DNA of 64,000 nucleotides, taken from NCBI GenBank assembly GCA_964019695.1, contig OZ026515.1, positions 145,317,152 to 145,381,151 on the forward strand, written 5' to 3'. The notes under the pieces were generated by a model. The model saw nothing but the letters and a program-made list of their open reading frames with translations. It was not told the origin of the DNA and ran no database searches. Below are positions 25,434 through 37,465 of the stretch, piece by piece. The position numbers and the translations under genes are program-made. Positions within the stretch are counted from its first letter, which is position 1; each line of letters begins with the position of its first letter. This DNA is from Loripinus fragilis (Eukaryota > Mollusca > Bivalvia > Lucinida > Lucinidae).

Positions 25434-25536
25434 TATAATGCCTTCAATGTTTACCGTCGTGAGTTGGCTCCCGGTACCGTCAGTTTAACAGGCGACAGGG
25501 CCTAGGGCGACGACAGTTAACATTGGGCTTACAGTA
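25434..25536 (+). repeat. 103 bp conserved short repeat, copy 2
   Basis: Same orientation as copy 1 at 8286-8388; 96 of 103 positions agree. Confidence 0.7.
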
Positions 25537-26130
25537 GTCTCAGTTTACAGTTATATTGAACCTACCACAGATAACTGCATTTGCGCATGGCAGTGAGTAG
25601 TCATGCGCTTTACATGTTTACAAGAAAAATAGAATTGCCTCATTACTTTGCATCTTTGAAACTACAATAGTTTAGGAGATGTCATTTGAAGCAATTGTTG
25701 ACGACGCACATTCAACGATCACAATAGCTCACCATGAGCCAATGGCTCTGGTGAGCTAAAAAGCATTGATATTTGGTATGTAGCATCACCTAGTGCACCA
25801 CCACCAAGTTTGTTTATATAATGCCCCTGGGGCAAAAATGGGCCTCAATGGGGGTCGCATAAGTTTATATGACTAGTGCACATAGTACAGGTGAGCGATT
25901 CAGGGCCACTATGGCCCTCTTGTTGCATTTTCAGACCAATGGGAATTCATGGTACCATCTGAGTGAATTGCATAAAAAGCTGTTACCCACTGCATTTTCA
26001 ATTGCCACTGAAAAATCATTGAACTTGAAGAAAAAAGTCAAATGTTTTCGAATGCCAAAGGGGTAGGCTCAGTGCATTGAGCCCTATGTTAAACTTTATA
26101 GTGATGCTTATCAAAGTTTGTTAGTATATT

Positions 26131-27410
26131 TTTTGTGATCCTTATCAAAGTGTATAATAAGCTGTGGGCAATTTTTTTTTAAAGTTATTTCCCATTATAA
26201 ATCTATGGGAGCTATTGATTTCCAGGGCACAACCCATTTGGACTCCAGGGGCTTGATTGGCAGAATTTATGTATATGCTATAAACTGGGCATCATGGTTT
26301 CAGAGATTATTGTAGGGTTTCCCTCATTCTAAGTATATGGGAGTGATGCCATGGCTATCAGGGTTCTAATCTGATCAACCCAAACACCTTATGCAGCCTT
26401 TATTCCCCACATTCCTGATGGGAGGGGGTAACAAGAAGCTGAATTAGCACATACCCCTCATCTGAGCTGTTTACTTAGTTTCAGAGTAAGTTTTTACAAG
26501 CCTAGAGGACCTGAGGGTCCTGAAGCGCTCCCCTGATCTCCTTAATGATGTTAATATAGGTCAAGATTAACTACGGCTTATAATGAAACCTATTTTGTTT
26601 TATGAGGGTTGCAGCCATTTTGGTCAATTGACCTTAAACAATCTATTGAATACTCCATCAAACAGTCCAGTGATTTCTGAGGAAAAGATGTTTAGATAGG
26701 TATGTGGCAGTCCAAATGAGTGGCCTTGTATAAAAGGTCACAGGTCAGCTTGACATTTGGTACTTATATAAAACCGTTATCTCATTAGGTTAAACATTTG
26801 TTGCACATATTATGATTTCATCCTAAACAGTTATAGAAAATGAACATTTTAAGATTTTTCCCATATAAATGCATCAGGAATCAAATTTGACCTTGCCATA
26901 AAGTAGGTCAAGGTCAACCTAGATTCATCATTTGTGCAAATCTGGTGGGGCCCACATCCCACATACAAAGTCCCAAGGACATTGGCCTTTTGGTTCCAGA
27001 GAAGAAGATATTTAAATGGTTTTTACCATATGTGGGCATGGTGGTCATCTTGGGTCATGTGACCAGTGCAATTGGTATAAATTTTGGCTAACCTATCATA
27101 AGGAGTCTTCATATGAAAGTTGGGTTCAATTGGCATAGTGGTTTCTGAGGAAATGTTTTAATGTGTTGATGTGACTCAAATATGAGCGACCTTGGCTGAA
27201 AATTTAAAGGTCAATCTTGACCTTTGAAACTTATTTATAGTCATTGTCTCATTAGATTTTACATATCAAGTGAAAATAATGACTGGCTTCAATAGAATTC
27301 AAAAAATCAACTTTTCAAAAACAAGAAATGTCACAGTCAGGTGACGAATGCCCCCAAAGGAATTGGTCTAGCATAAGACACATTCGAGGAAAGTTAGCTG
27401 TAATATAGGA
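26131..27410 (+). repeat. Degenerate repeats of the composite type
   Basis: It contains 'cctagaggacctgagggtcc' near 26500 as a likely element start, then loosely repeated phrases such as 'tgaccttaaaca', 'gtgaccagtgcaattgg' and 'cattggccttttggttccagag'. 'acaagaaatgtcacagtcag' at 27322 probably begins the next element. Non-coding. Confidence 0.45.
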
Positions 27411-29210
27411 GATATGCTCCAGACACGAAAAACCTAGAAATGAGGCCAGAAAACAATGTCAAGGTAAAAGTGACCCAAATGGTATGCACCACTCCGCCAT
27501 CCCAAGAGGAATCAACACCAAATTTGGGATTCCTACATCAAATAATATAGGAGATATGCTCCAGACACGATTATTCTAGAAACTAGGTCATAGGTCAAAA
27601 TCACAGTGACCTAAAATGGTATGTAACACATCAGCATCCAAAGATGTATCCATACAGCAAATTTGGGATTCCCATCTCAAATAATATAAAAATATGTTCT
27701 GGACACAATTATTCTACAAACAAGGTCAGAGGTCAAAGTGACCCAAAAATGGTATGTGATACTCCGCCATCAAAAGTTGCATCCACACACCAAATTTGGG
27801 ATTCTTGCCTTTAATAATATAAGAAATGCTCCTTACACGATTTTTCTAAAAACTAGGTCAGGGGTCAAGGTCATAGTGACCCATAAATTGGTATAAGACA
27901 CTCCACCATCCCAAGATGCAGTTATACACCGAAATTGGGATTCCTATCTCAAATAATATAAGAGATATGCTCCTGACACAATTATCATTAAAACTAGGTC
28001 AGAGGTCAAGGTCACAGTGACCCGAAAATGGTAAGTGATACTTCCCCATCCCAAGATGCATATACACACCAAATTTGGAATTCCTAACTCAAAGAATATA
28101 AGAGATATGCTCCGAACACAATAATTCTTAAAACTAGGTCAGAGGTCAAGATCACAGTGACCTGAAATGGTATGTGACACTCCGTCATCTCAAGATACAT
28201 TTAAACACCAATTTGGAATTCCTATCTCAAAGAAATTAGAATATACACCAGACTCAATGCAGTTTCTAGAAACTAGGTCAGAGGTCAAGTTCAAGGTAAT
28301 AGTGACCCAATTGTGGTATGCGAAACTCCATCATACCTAGATGCATTCACACACCAAATTTGAGATTCCTACCTCAAATTAATATGAGATATTTCCCCGG
28401 ACACGATTATTCTCAAAACTAGGTCATAGGTAAAGTTCAAGGTCACAGTGACCCAATTATGGTTTGCTACACTTCCTCATCCCAAGATGCACCATCACGC
28501 CAAATTTGAGACTCCTAGCTCAAATAATATTAGAGATATGCTCCCGACATGATTATTCTAAAAACTAGGTCAGAGGTCAAAATCACAGTGACCCAAAATG
28601 GTTTGTGACACTCCGCCATTCCAAGATGCATTTACACACAAAATTTGGAATTCCTATCTAAAAGAATTTAGGAAATATGCACCAGACTCAATGCAGTTTC
28701 TAGAAACTAGGTTAGAGGTCAAGTTCAAGGTCACAGTGACCCAATTATGGTACACAACACTTCCTTATCTCAAGATGCCTCCACACACCAAATTTGAAAT
28801 TCCTACCTCAAATAATATAAGAGATATGCTCCGGACACGATTATTCTAAAAACTAGGTAAGAGGTCAAGGTCAAGGTCACAGTGACCCAAAATTGGTACG
28901 CGACACTCCGCCATCCTAAGATGCATCCACGTATCAAATTTGGAATTCCTTCCTCAAAGAGTATAGGAGATATGCACCGGACACGAAGCGGGACGGACTG
29001 ACATTTTATTACTATAAAAACTAAGTCAGAGGTCAAGGTCACAGTGACCCGAAAATGGAACACGACACTTTGCCATCCCAAGATGCATCCACACACCAAA
29101 TTTGAAATCCCTACCTCAAAGAATATAGGAGATATACACCAGACACGAAGCGGGACGGATGGACTGTGGGATTACTATATGCCTCCCAAAGTTCCTTTGG
29201 GGCATAAAAA
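27411..29210 (+). repeat. 13-unit tandem array, ~143 bp unit
   Basis: The landmark 'gagatatgctcc...acacga' occurs at about 27411, 27553, 27692, 27826, 27963, 28103, 28243, 28386, 28532, 28673, 28821, 28968 and 29127, a mean spacing near 143 bp. Each unit carries 'ctaggtcagaggtcaaggtc', 'acagtgaccc', 'cactccgccatcc' and 'caccaaatttgg'. It ends with 'gcgggacggatggactg' and 'tttggggcataaaa'. Small ORFs across it are artefacts. Confidence 0.9.
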
Positions 29211-30670
29211 AATCCCATTTAAACGCATAATTTAATGATGTTAGGCTGACGCAAGTCTTTGCTCAGGAACAGGCATTTTCAAAACCTTCATGCTTTTGCC
29301 CACCATTATTGTAATACAAAAATGAACTTTTTGAAGCTTCTTTCGGCCAAATGATTTTATGCAATAATAATGATCAAACCCGTTTTTCTGACAAACTAAC
29401 ATCTGCTAGACCCCTCACGGTCGTTAAAACCCTCGCCTTTCAGGCTCCGGTTTCAATACCACCCTCGGGGTCCAGCAGATATTAATGCATAAAAAAACAG
29501 GTTTATTCCCTATATTGCTATATATCAAATATAGAGGCTATGGGCCTAAATCCCCTAATGGTTTAGTCTTGGCTTTGCTTCTATTAGACAGTTATGCATG
29601 TGCGTAATAAAAACAAGTTGGCTGCTTTTAAAAAGCCGCCAATGGGTTAGGCTTGGCAAATATATTGTATTTGATTGTGGCATAACAGTTATTTTGTAAT
29701 ACATGTAGAACTTTGTGTCAGTAGGATAAATATGTTTGAAAAAGCTTGCAATATATTGATACATATTGTATTATCGAGCGGTTAAAATTTGGGAAAAATT
29801 TAGGCGAGCCTTCGCATGTAGGACATTTTGAGGTTTGAATTTTGAATAATGTCTCGCAGATCTAGATACTCAGTCTTGACATGCCAATTCAGGCTACACA
29901 ATGCATTCACTGCAACATATGATGAACTAAGTTTCTAGCCTGGAAGAGGCAATGGAGGAGGGTTAAGTTAGTTAATTTTGCGAAACTTAAAATGTTAAAC
30001 TGTGTAAGAATTTGTTTAATTTGGAGAACATCACCATTGACATCCAGCAGCACTTCGCATCATGTCTTTACCCTATTCTATGCTCACCAGTTGGCCAAGA
30101 AAGAAGGAAATATCTTTAAATTCTAAATGCATGTACATGTAATATCGTCAAAAACTCATTAAAACCATATCTTTGGACAGTCGCGTTTAAGTAAGAGTAT
30201 GAAGATTTATCTGATATATAGGTATATCCTAACAATGTTTCAGGACTGAGACCAGTCTACCTTTGGGTACCATATCAGTAAGCGGTAATCAAATGTTGCA
30301 TATTAATTTTCCTGGAGTGGGGCCAGTCTAAGTTCATCGGTCAATTAAGGTCATCATTGACAATAGCATGGATTTTATCAGAATTTCTTTGATATGATCT
30401 TAGTAAATGGGCCCTTTCTCGGAAACAAAGGGATGGTATTGTCTTTATTTCTACCTGTACAAGTCATGTCAGGTCAATGCATATATTATAATTTGACTAT
30501 GCTTTGCCAATCTGTGATTATAGTGCTGTGTAATCTTCAAAATTCGTGTATGGTGAAGCTTCTATACCTTCATGTTACCTGTGGCAGCTCAGTTCTTTCA
30601 GCTGACCAACTGAGAAAATTATTCATCATGCGGAACAATAAAAAAAGATGCATCTGAAATCAATTCAATA
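29211..30670. other. No gene recognised; small hairpin at 29373-29503
   Basis: The hairpin pairs 'catctgctagacccc' with 'ggggtccagcagat' and extends outward through 'aaacccgtttttctg' and 'aaaaaaacaggttt'. It is probably a short MITE. The rest is AT-rich with chance ORFs. Confidence 0.5.
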
Positions 30671-31716
30671 CACTGAACCGAAGTTATAAGTAGCCACCAT
30701 ACAATTTTTGCTCCCGTTCAGAAAGTAAAATTCGCTCTCACAAAATTTAACTTCTATTAAAAGGGCCAAGGCCTTGATGATACTCTGCAATTATGTCATT
30801 TCAAAATGACTGGTAGACTTTGCACAGACGAGGTCCGAATAAAGGTACCCTCATTTCAAAAAGTCACACTTTTTAGTGTGATATAAACTATTCACCAGAT
30901 ACCTTATCAATTTATATTTTAATTAGTTTGAAGATGTTTAAAACAGCTGTGATATTAAATGAAAAGAATCAAAAGGTTGTTTTTACAATTGAACACTCCA
31001 TTTCTCTTCTACGTTAACATGAAGACAGCCACGGTCAACAACTTAAAGGTTGTTTGCTAAACTATGCTGTTAACATTTTCACTTTGCATTGCTCTGTACG
31101 CTTTATTATCTGCGGCACAGCAGTGCAATTTTCAGGGGTTCTTCATTATGAACTTGCGTCACTGTTCTGTTTAAAAATTAAAAGAGATCTTTAACAAAAG
31201 TCATTTAAATGACCTTTAAAGTTTCACGTTAAAATCGGAAGTGGATACCGAATCAGTAAAAAATATCGTTAGAAAATGGGCTCATCAAGTTGCATGGTGT
31301 TTGTCAAACATATTCACATAAAATAAAACACATACAATGATTTAAGGATGTGCAGCTGATGATTTCGGAAAATTTCGGAAAATTCGAAAAATTATCAATT
31401 TTTAAAAAATCATAAAGAATATGTCATAAGCAAAAAGTCAAGTGTTTGGTGTTTTTCAAGTTGACTAGGCAGGCTTGCAATGACCTGTACTTGAATTCGA
31501 TAAAAACTGCACTCAAAACGCTTATTTTCTTGAAAAAGTTGATTTTTGCATTTTTGAAACCAAAAGTCGTGAATGGATAGAAAACTCTTCCAAAACACCG
31601 CTTAACTTTAGTCCATTAGAATACACATACTTGGGCAAAAATTCATTTCAATATCACTAGGGCTTAGTCAGGTAAAAAGAAAATGAAAAGTGGCTACTTA
31701 GAACTTCGGTTCAGTG
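30671..31716. mobile_element. Tc1/mariner-type non-autonomous element, 1046 bp
   Basis: Terminal inverted repeats of 27 bp start CACTGAACCGAAGTT and match at 26 of 27 positions, with TA duplications at 30669-30670 and 31717-31718. No transposase-like reading frame is present in either strand. Confidence 0.85.
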
Positions 31717-32287
31717 TATATTGCACGGCCACCAATCCAGCTCCTTCATCGTAAAATGAATGATAGTAAATTCATGAGAGAGGCTTTCTACTTAATACTA
31801 TGCAGAAGTGGGACTCTATTCGTGTAAGAAACAGCGTGTTCTGTTATCAATTATTCGTATTTTAAGAGATGTTCCAAAAATCGGAGAATGCTATTCAATG
31901 GGCCAATGACTCAAGAACAAATACCTGCAGCTGATCTGTTGGAAGCATTTGCTGTGCTTTGAAATCAGTGTTGAAGTGTATGCAGTGTGTGTATTTTCAG
32001 GCCAGGTTGTAAATTTTCAGCATAAAAATATCGCGTAAAACCGTTTATCAACTTTTTTACAATTTCTTTATTTTTTTCTACGACTGTTATGATTAATAAA
32101 TAATGTGTGTCACCAGTCAATGTTTTTATATGCCTGTAATAGAAGAATGATCGATATACTATGAAGGCATAAAGGGAACTAGTTATGAGGGGGGGGGGGG
32201 GGGGGGGGTGCAGAAGGTAATCAAGTTGATCACTCAGTTTTAGGCACTGTTGGGCAATGTATCCTTAAAGTATTTCTCTTGACTTTA
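31717..32287. other. Poly-G tract, otherwise no gene
   Basis: A 20-G run at 32189-32208. The rest is AT-rich and non-coding. Confidence 0.6.
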
Positions 32288-33418
32288 TTGTCCAATTTTA
32301 TTAACCTGACACAGGTGCATAATTTCACGGTTCGTGCACAAGATATTTTTACCTTCCATTGACTTTCGGTATTTACCGTAAGGTTTACAGGAATTTTGCA
32401 ATTACTTATGCAGATAATGAAACGATTTGTACCGTCCAACTGATTAGTCAAGTGGTTACGATACAGAGTTTACAATCAAAAGGTCATGAGTTCGAGTCCC
32501 CGTGTGTGGGGATTTTTTTTTACTTTTATTCGATTCGTTTAATTTCATTTATTATAGATGTACCACGACCTCTGAGGAATGAAATTTTGGATCATTCTAT
32601 TTCAAAAGGTTGATGCGTAACGCGTTAAATGAGCCAGTCTGTCCGAAACATCTTCAGAGATCATTGGTAAAAATTGTTCCATATTATAGCCAAAACATAT
32701 GGTTAAAATGAATTCACTATACAAGTTGTTTGAACTTAAGTTATTTGGGAAAACGTCAGAAGAAAAGTACGTATGCAGCAAGTCTTGGCACTAAGGCAAA
32801 ATAGATTTTTTTTTAAATATCAGCGATTACTTTAAAAAAAATATGTCAAAAGCACGGAGATTCAACTTCACATATCAAGTGTACGGTTAACGTTCTCGGT
32901 GAGGGACCTACAAAAATAACAATAACAAATGCAAGTATAGATAAACAAATAACTTTGAAGCGTGACTATAATTACAAAATTGAAAATACGGATCTAGTAA
33001 TAGGGGTTTCAGGCGTTTTGTTACGTATACTATTCTTTTTTGAAGCACGTAGATGTTCCAGACAGACTGGCTCGGTGTATGCGTTACGCATCAACCTTTT
33101 GAATATAATGATCCAAAAGACATTACTCAGAGGTCGTGGTACATCTATAATAATGAATTAAACGAATCAAATAAAGAGGTAAAAATACAAAAAAGAGTAT
33201 TTGCGTGGACTCAACCTCAGGACCTTTTGGTTGTAAACTCTGTACCAAAACCACTTGACTAGTCAGTAGTACAGTGCGAAACGTTTCATTATCTGCATTA
33301 CTACTTGCAAAATTCTCTTAAAACTTACGGTAAATACCGAAAGTCGACGGAAAGTAAAAATATCTTGTGCACTAACCGTGAAATTATGCACCTGTGTCAG
33401 GTAAATAAAATCGGACAA
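32288..33418. mobile_element. Foldback element with ~370 bp inverted arms
   Basis: The left arm (32288-32656) and right arm (about 33045-33418) are inverted copies around a ~390 bp unique centre. Both arms start TTGTCC.ATTTTATT and are flanked by TA. Matching blocks include 'cacggttcgtgcac/gtgcactaaccgtg', 'tcggtatttaccgtaag/cttacggtaaataccga' and 'tgatgcgtaacgc/gcgttacgcatca'. Each arm contains a tRNA-like stretch with an A-box-like 'ttagtcaagtggttac' and B-box-like 'gagttcgagtccc'. No transposase. Confidence 0.8.
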
Positions 33419-33742
33419 TAACAATATTGCATTGCAACATTCAAAAACAGGAAGGCATTGGCTCTTACATGAGTTACGGTACTTGTTGCATATGTACAGG
33501 GGTCCCTTATGTACACACCTGCTGGCGGATCTTGGGGCCAAAATTTGGTGTGGGTCTTTGAATGTCTGTATTTGAGTTTTGGGTTGCAATGATGCAATCA
33601 ATTCAAAATAGACTGGGATACCAGAAATCTATATTTATAAATGACATCAGTTTAATTTTAGACAGAAAGTCTAAGAAGATTGGTTACATTCGGTCACATG
33701 CTCCTCCATGACCAGTTCCAATTCTGAAATTATATATTGTAG

Positions 33743-34713
33743 TGTGACGAAAATGCGGGTAAACGATATCAACAAAGGGCAAGAACAGTTATAAGCCCAT
33801 TACCTGATGTCACAGATTATGTCCGGTCTCCTCTGTTCATTTAATAATCATCAATCATTCCATTTTGGTCATTTATTAAGCTTAAAGCCTATAAAACACG
33901 CATTTCTGAACCAGGAAATGGCAATTTGCTGGGCGCAGCCATTATTGATCGTCTTAGTTACATGTAGATGCTTGGATCAAGCGCTTGAGGCACATTGAAT
34001 AGCAAGGCGATCGCATTCTGAGGAACATGGGGTCCTGGGTTGCGTTTCCATGGAAACATGTAATTAAAAGCTTTAAGTTCATTTGGTAAAACCGCATCTC
34101 ATAGTTAATATCATGTTTTATCATAATTGGGATTGATTTTAAACGCTAATGCACACGAGAATAATGGGAATCATAAAATGGGTACAACCTGCCCCACCTC
34201 TCAAATGGATTCTTCCTACTGAGCCAGTATAAATACCGCGCACGCGGGTAATTTAAAGAGTCGGTGAATTAACGTCGTGGTGAGCACATCGTAGTTGCAT
34301 ACACATTAGGTAATAATACAAGCTAACTCTGCCCCTTGAGCAAATACTGGCAGCACTAGTCTCATTGGGATCATTGCGAAACCTGAGACTGTTGTTCTAG
34401 TAATGCTCTAAGAGTTGAAGGTGGACCCAGTGTCTTGAATATAAAGTTGAGAAGCAGGAGCCAGACAGGTGGGCTCCTAGAACCTGTAAGGATCATAGAG
34501 GCTCATTGGGAGTTTTGATCAGGGAACAGGTTGAACCCATACCATTGATTAATGTGTGATTGATATATATGCCCAATTATTTGATGATCGTACCTTTTAT
34601 ACTTTAGTTTCTAATCAGACAGGGTAAGGGAACCCAAGGAAAATTAATATATCTATACATTGTAAATATTGTGTACCGCTCGGTTGTATAAGTGTATATA
34701 TAAAAACGTTACA
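33743..34713 (+). mobile_element. Solo LTR, 971 bp
   Basis: It starts TGTGACG and ends CGTTACA, imperfectly inverted, and is flanked by a 4 bp direct repeat GTAG (33739-33742 and 34714-34717). A TATA box TATAAATA lies at 34228-34235 in plus orientation, as expected in U3. No internal retroelement sequence, primer-binding site or polypurine tract flanks it, so it is read as a solo LTR left by recombination. It shows no visible relation to the LTR at 57454-58134. Confidence 0.6.
34228..34235 (+). promoter_or_regulatory. TATA box in solo LTR
   Basis: TATAAATA followed by the GC-rich 'ccgcgcacgcgggt'. It is the best core-promoter match in the region; activity is unknown. Confidence 0.45.
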
Positions 34714-35164
34714 GTAGTTAGGCCCCTAATGGGCCTAACCAATGAATACATTCAAGGTAAATCACGATGTGATGATAGCGTTTTTCTATACCATAAGGGA
34801 TTGCTCTAAAACATAGGGCCAGTTAAGCAACAAAAATCAGCGTAAAACTGATCATTCTTATCCAACAGTTTAAACAGGTTTTGGGTACTCAAAAGAACCG
34901 TCTCACTGAGATGGTTCTTTTGAGTAGCCACAACATATGTTTTGGTTGAGAAATAAGAAAATAATTTCCAGTTACACTCTTATTTGGGGGCCTGCTAAAA
35001 AGGAAGGAATTCACATCATTCGAAAACCATTTTTTTCCTTAAGAGAATTCCATTTTGAAAAGGGAAGCAATTCATGAGAATCCTTCAATTCAGTAGTGTC
35101 CCTTTGCTGTGCACAATTATTTGACTGTACTTGCTATGCCCTTGCAAGTAATAAGCTAATAAGA
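34714..35164. other. Intergenic; contains hairpins, no gene
   Basis: 'gttaggcccctaatgggcctaac' type hairpin at 34717-34739, and one copy of hairpin family P at 34887-34925. Confidence 0.5.
34887..34925. repeat. Hairpin family P, copy 1
   Basis: The arms 'actcaaaagaaccgtctca' and 'tgagatggttcttttgagt' form a near-perfect hairpin. Outer homology ('ccacaacatatgttttggtt') continues to about 34954. Other copies lie at 42942, 47773, 53166 and 53912. Confidence 0.85.
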
Positions 35165-35279
35165 TTCTAGTTTCAGAAGCACTTTTAATTAGTAGTTTCC
35201 ATCAACAAATTACATTACAAAATGTCACTATAAATATCCTGGTCCTTATTTGGAATGTTTCAGTCAACAAAATGGCAGT
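35165..35279 (-). other. Putative 3' UTR with polyadenylation signal
   Basis: Sequence after the stop codon of the nucleoplasmin-like gene. On the minus strand ATTAAA occurs at 35184-35189, about 95 nt past the stop, a plausible polyadenylation signal. Position of cleavage is not determinable. Confidence 0.45.
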
Positions 35280-35336
35280 TTACTTCTTCCCCTTTTTGGC
35301 AGCACCCTTCTTAACAGCTGCTCGCTTTGGAGATGC
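35280..35336 (-). CDS. Nucleoplasmin-like protein, last exon (basic NLS-like tail)
   Basis: On the minus strand a pyrimidine-rich acceptor ending TTTCAG precedes an open exon of 18 codons and TAA. It reads ASPKRAAVKKGAAKKGKK. The pattern, KR, a short spacer, then a lysine cluster, closely resembles the bipartite nuclear localisation signal that gives nucleoplasmin its name. It starts in phase 0, matching the exon ending at 39522. Inferred role: nuclear import and contact with histones or nucleic acid by a histone chaperone. The globular core was not found in this window, so the family call rests on the acidic-basic tail only. Another lysine-rich chromatin protein is possible. Confidence 0.55.
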   Translation of the reverse strand, partial: ASPKRAAVKKGAAKKGKK

Positions 35337-36160
35337 CTGAAAGAAAAATAGTTCAGTTTTTTACTTTTCCTTTTTGTTCTCAAATAAAATGGTTTTTCAG
35401 ATATGCGCGTTAAGAAAGCAAACAGGGAAGTGTTTGGGTATGCCTTTTCACCTGCCAAAAATGTCTGCTTTTTTGGCAGGAAACAAGAGTTAATAATTTT
35501 AGAAAATTTACTGTGATCACTTTTTTTCAACCCTTTGTATACTAATGAATAGTTGTATCTAGTTTGATGCAATTAATTTAAAACTTTTTTCATGCAACTC
35601 AGTCTAAATTTCAACTGCTCAGAAAAATTAAAATGCTGAAAATTAAGGAGATATATCTTTCAAAAGCTCTTACTTGCATGTAATTTTTCCTGTATAAACA
35701 AAAATGCTTTTTTATCAAGGAGACAGATACTGTTGGCCACATTGTTGTATGAACTTTTTAAACATCTCAGATAGATCACATTACGCCCTTACATACAGCT
35801 TTTGAGCTTTCATGCAAAAATACTTCTAAATATTGAAGTCGGATAATTGTAGTGCATGTCCATGCAACTGTTTTTTTTTCTAAAGTTCATCCAGCGTGTC
35901 ACAATATTGTAAACCGCATCAAACCAGGAACTGACTCTAGAAAGACTGATAAGCATGCTGTAGATTGCATATGTAATATGAGAGTGATAAATTTCATGCT
36001 CAGTTGATCATGAAAAAGTTTCATAACTTCCTGGCCAGGGTAAACTGCAGAGGAAATTTCACAAGGAAAATTTACTCATCATCTTCTATCAGCTGACCTT
36101 GTTTGAGGCTGCTAGCTGTAATATATTATGAGATATCTTTATTAGAAGTTTTCAATGGCC
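35337..36160. other. Intron of the nucleoplasmin-like gene, repeat fragments
   Basis: A dispersed repeat at 35578-35670 is shared with 2849 and 3230. No exon signal otherwise. Confidence 0.4.
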
Positions 36161-37462
36161 AAATTTGCAAAGGGCAACAAGACAAATTCGACGAATTTAT
36201 ATCCCCAGACGAAGGGTTATTTGAGAGAAGTAATTATTGTAAATCGCAAAACATAAATCCCATTTATCTAACCCTTAGTTCACCTTCAGTATCATTCAGA
36301 TCATAACAAACGCCTGTCAAGTATATTTAGTGCTTAGTTTAATAAAAAGTATACTTACATCTGCACAATTTCAATATCTGACCTTTACACCCAACCCCCG
36401 AGGTCAAGAGTGTGTATAAATTCAGAGTTCAAGGGTGTGTATAAATTCAAAGTGTTACCTTGCATGTAGGTCTACACTTCTTCCACTTTTGATATGCAAC
36501 ATGACCACTTAGAAAAGAAAACAAAATGTCATTTTGACCCCACCCCAGGGGTCGCTGGTGTGTGTAATGACAGCATATTTGCTTTCATGGTGCTCTGTGC
36601 TCAATTGCCTTTAATTTGATATGCAACATGACTACTTTCAGAAAAAATATATAGTTTGACCTTTTGACCCCACCCCCTGGGTCGATGGTGTGTCTGTGGG
36701 CAAAATATTAGCTACCATGTTGCTTCCAGCGTCGTCAGCTTTAATCTGATATGCAACATGACTACTTGAGGAAAATATATAGTATGACCTTTTGACCCCA
36801 CCCCCTTGGTCAAGGGTGTGTCTGTGGGCAAAATATTTGCTACCATATGTTGCTGCCAGCGTCTTCAGCTTTAATTTGATATGCAACATGACCATATTCT
36901 GAAAAAGTTCAATTTTGGCCTGGGCCCTGCCCACTAAGTCCACCCAACAGACTCGGACCCAGGCCTTCAGACTGAAATCCAGTTTGATATGTTTCATATC
37001 TATTGCTGCTCTGCCTGCATGTAAAATTTCAGCAAAAAATATTAACAATTGCCTGAGTTATTGCGAAATTAAAATATTTGACCTTTGACCCCTTAGGTGG
37101 GGTCAAAGGGGGGTGGAGTAAAACTTTGACACAGCCCTGCTTATCTACAGGCACTTGGCAATCATGGTCTATAGTGAGAAGTTGTTAAAAATAAAAGCTT
37201 TGATGAAATGTGAAGATCACACAAAAACGCTAATATAGGTTTTGCCTTATAATTACCTATACCAAAACAAGGGCAATAACTCAAGTGTTAAGGAATCGAT
37301 TTTGACCAAACTTATAGGATATCGAGAGTCCATGGTACTTATCATTTGTACTAAAAATGAATCAAATCTGACCAATAGGTACTGAGATATGGTTCCGGAC
37401 AGACAAAAAGTGTGGACGGACGACGCCAAAACTATATCCCTCCGACTTCGTCGGGGATAATA
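36161..37462 (+). repeat. Composite element with satellite-like core
   Basis: It opens with 'gggcaacaagacaaattcga' and closes with a hairpin-bearing end 'tccgacttcgtcggggataa'. Internal ~125-150 bp units repeat 'tgatatgcaacatgacc', 'gaccttttgaccccaccccc' and 'aagggtgtgtctgtgggcaa'. The hairpin-plus-conserved-end structure suggests a non-autonomous Helitron-like element; this is inference. Confidence 0.65.
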
Positions 37463-37465
37463 ACT

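Larger units (their letters stand above)
20150..26130. repeat. Large composite repeat block
   Basis: The block starts near 'acaagacaaattcgacgaat', also present at 36168. It contains inverted end motifs 'gggcccattgaccctggatc' (20357) and 'gattcagggccactatggcc' (25897). Between them lie three sets of satellite-like units, a complete SINE, short hairpins ending 'ggtgagctaaaa', a conserved 103 bp repeat and, at 25965-26130, half of a family H element. No gene is visible in nearly 6 kb. Confidence 0.6.

Noticed and set aside
28598..29235. ORFs across the 27-29 kb array
   Set aside because: Open because the ~143 bp unit happens to lack stops in some frames; repeated peptides with no conserved frame.
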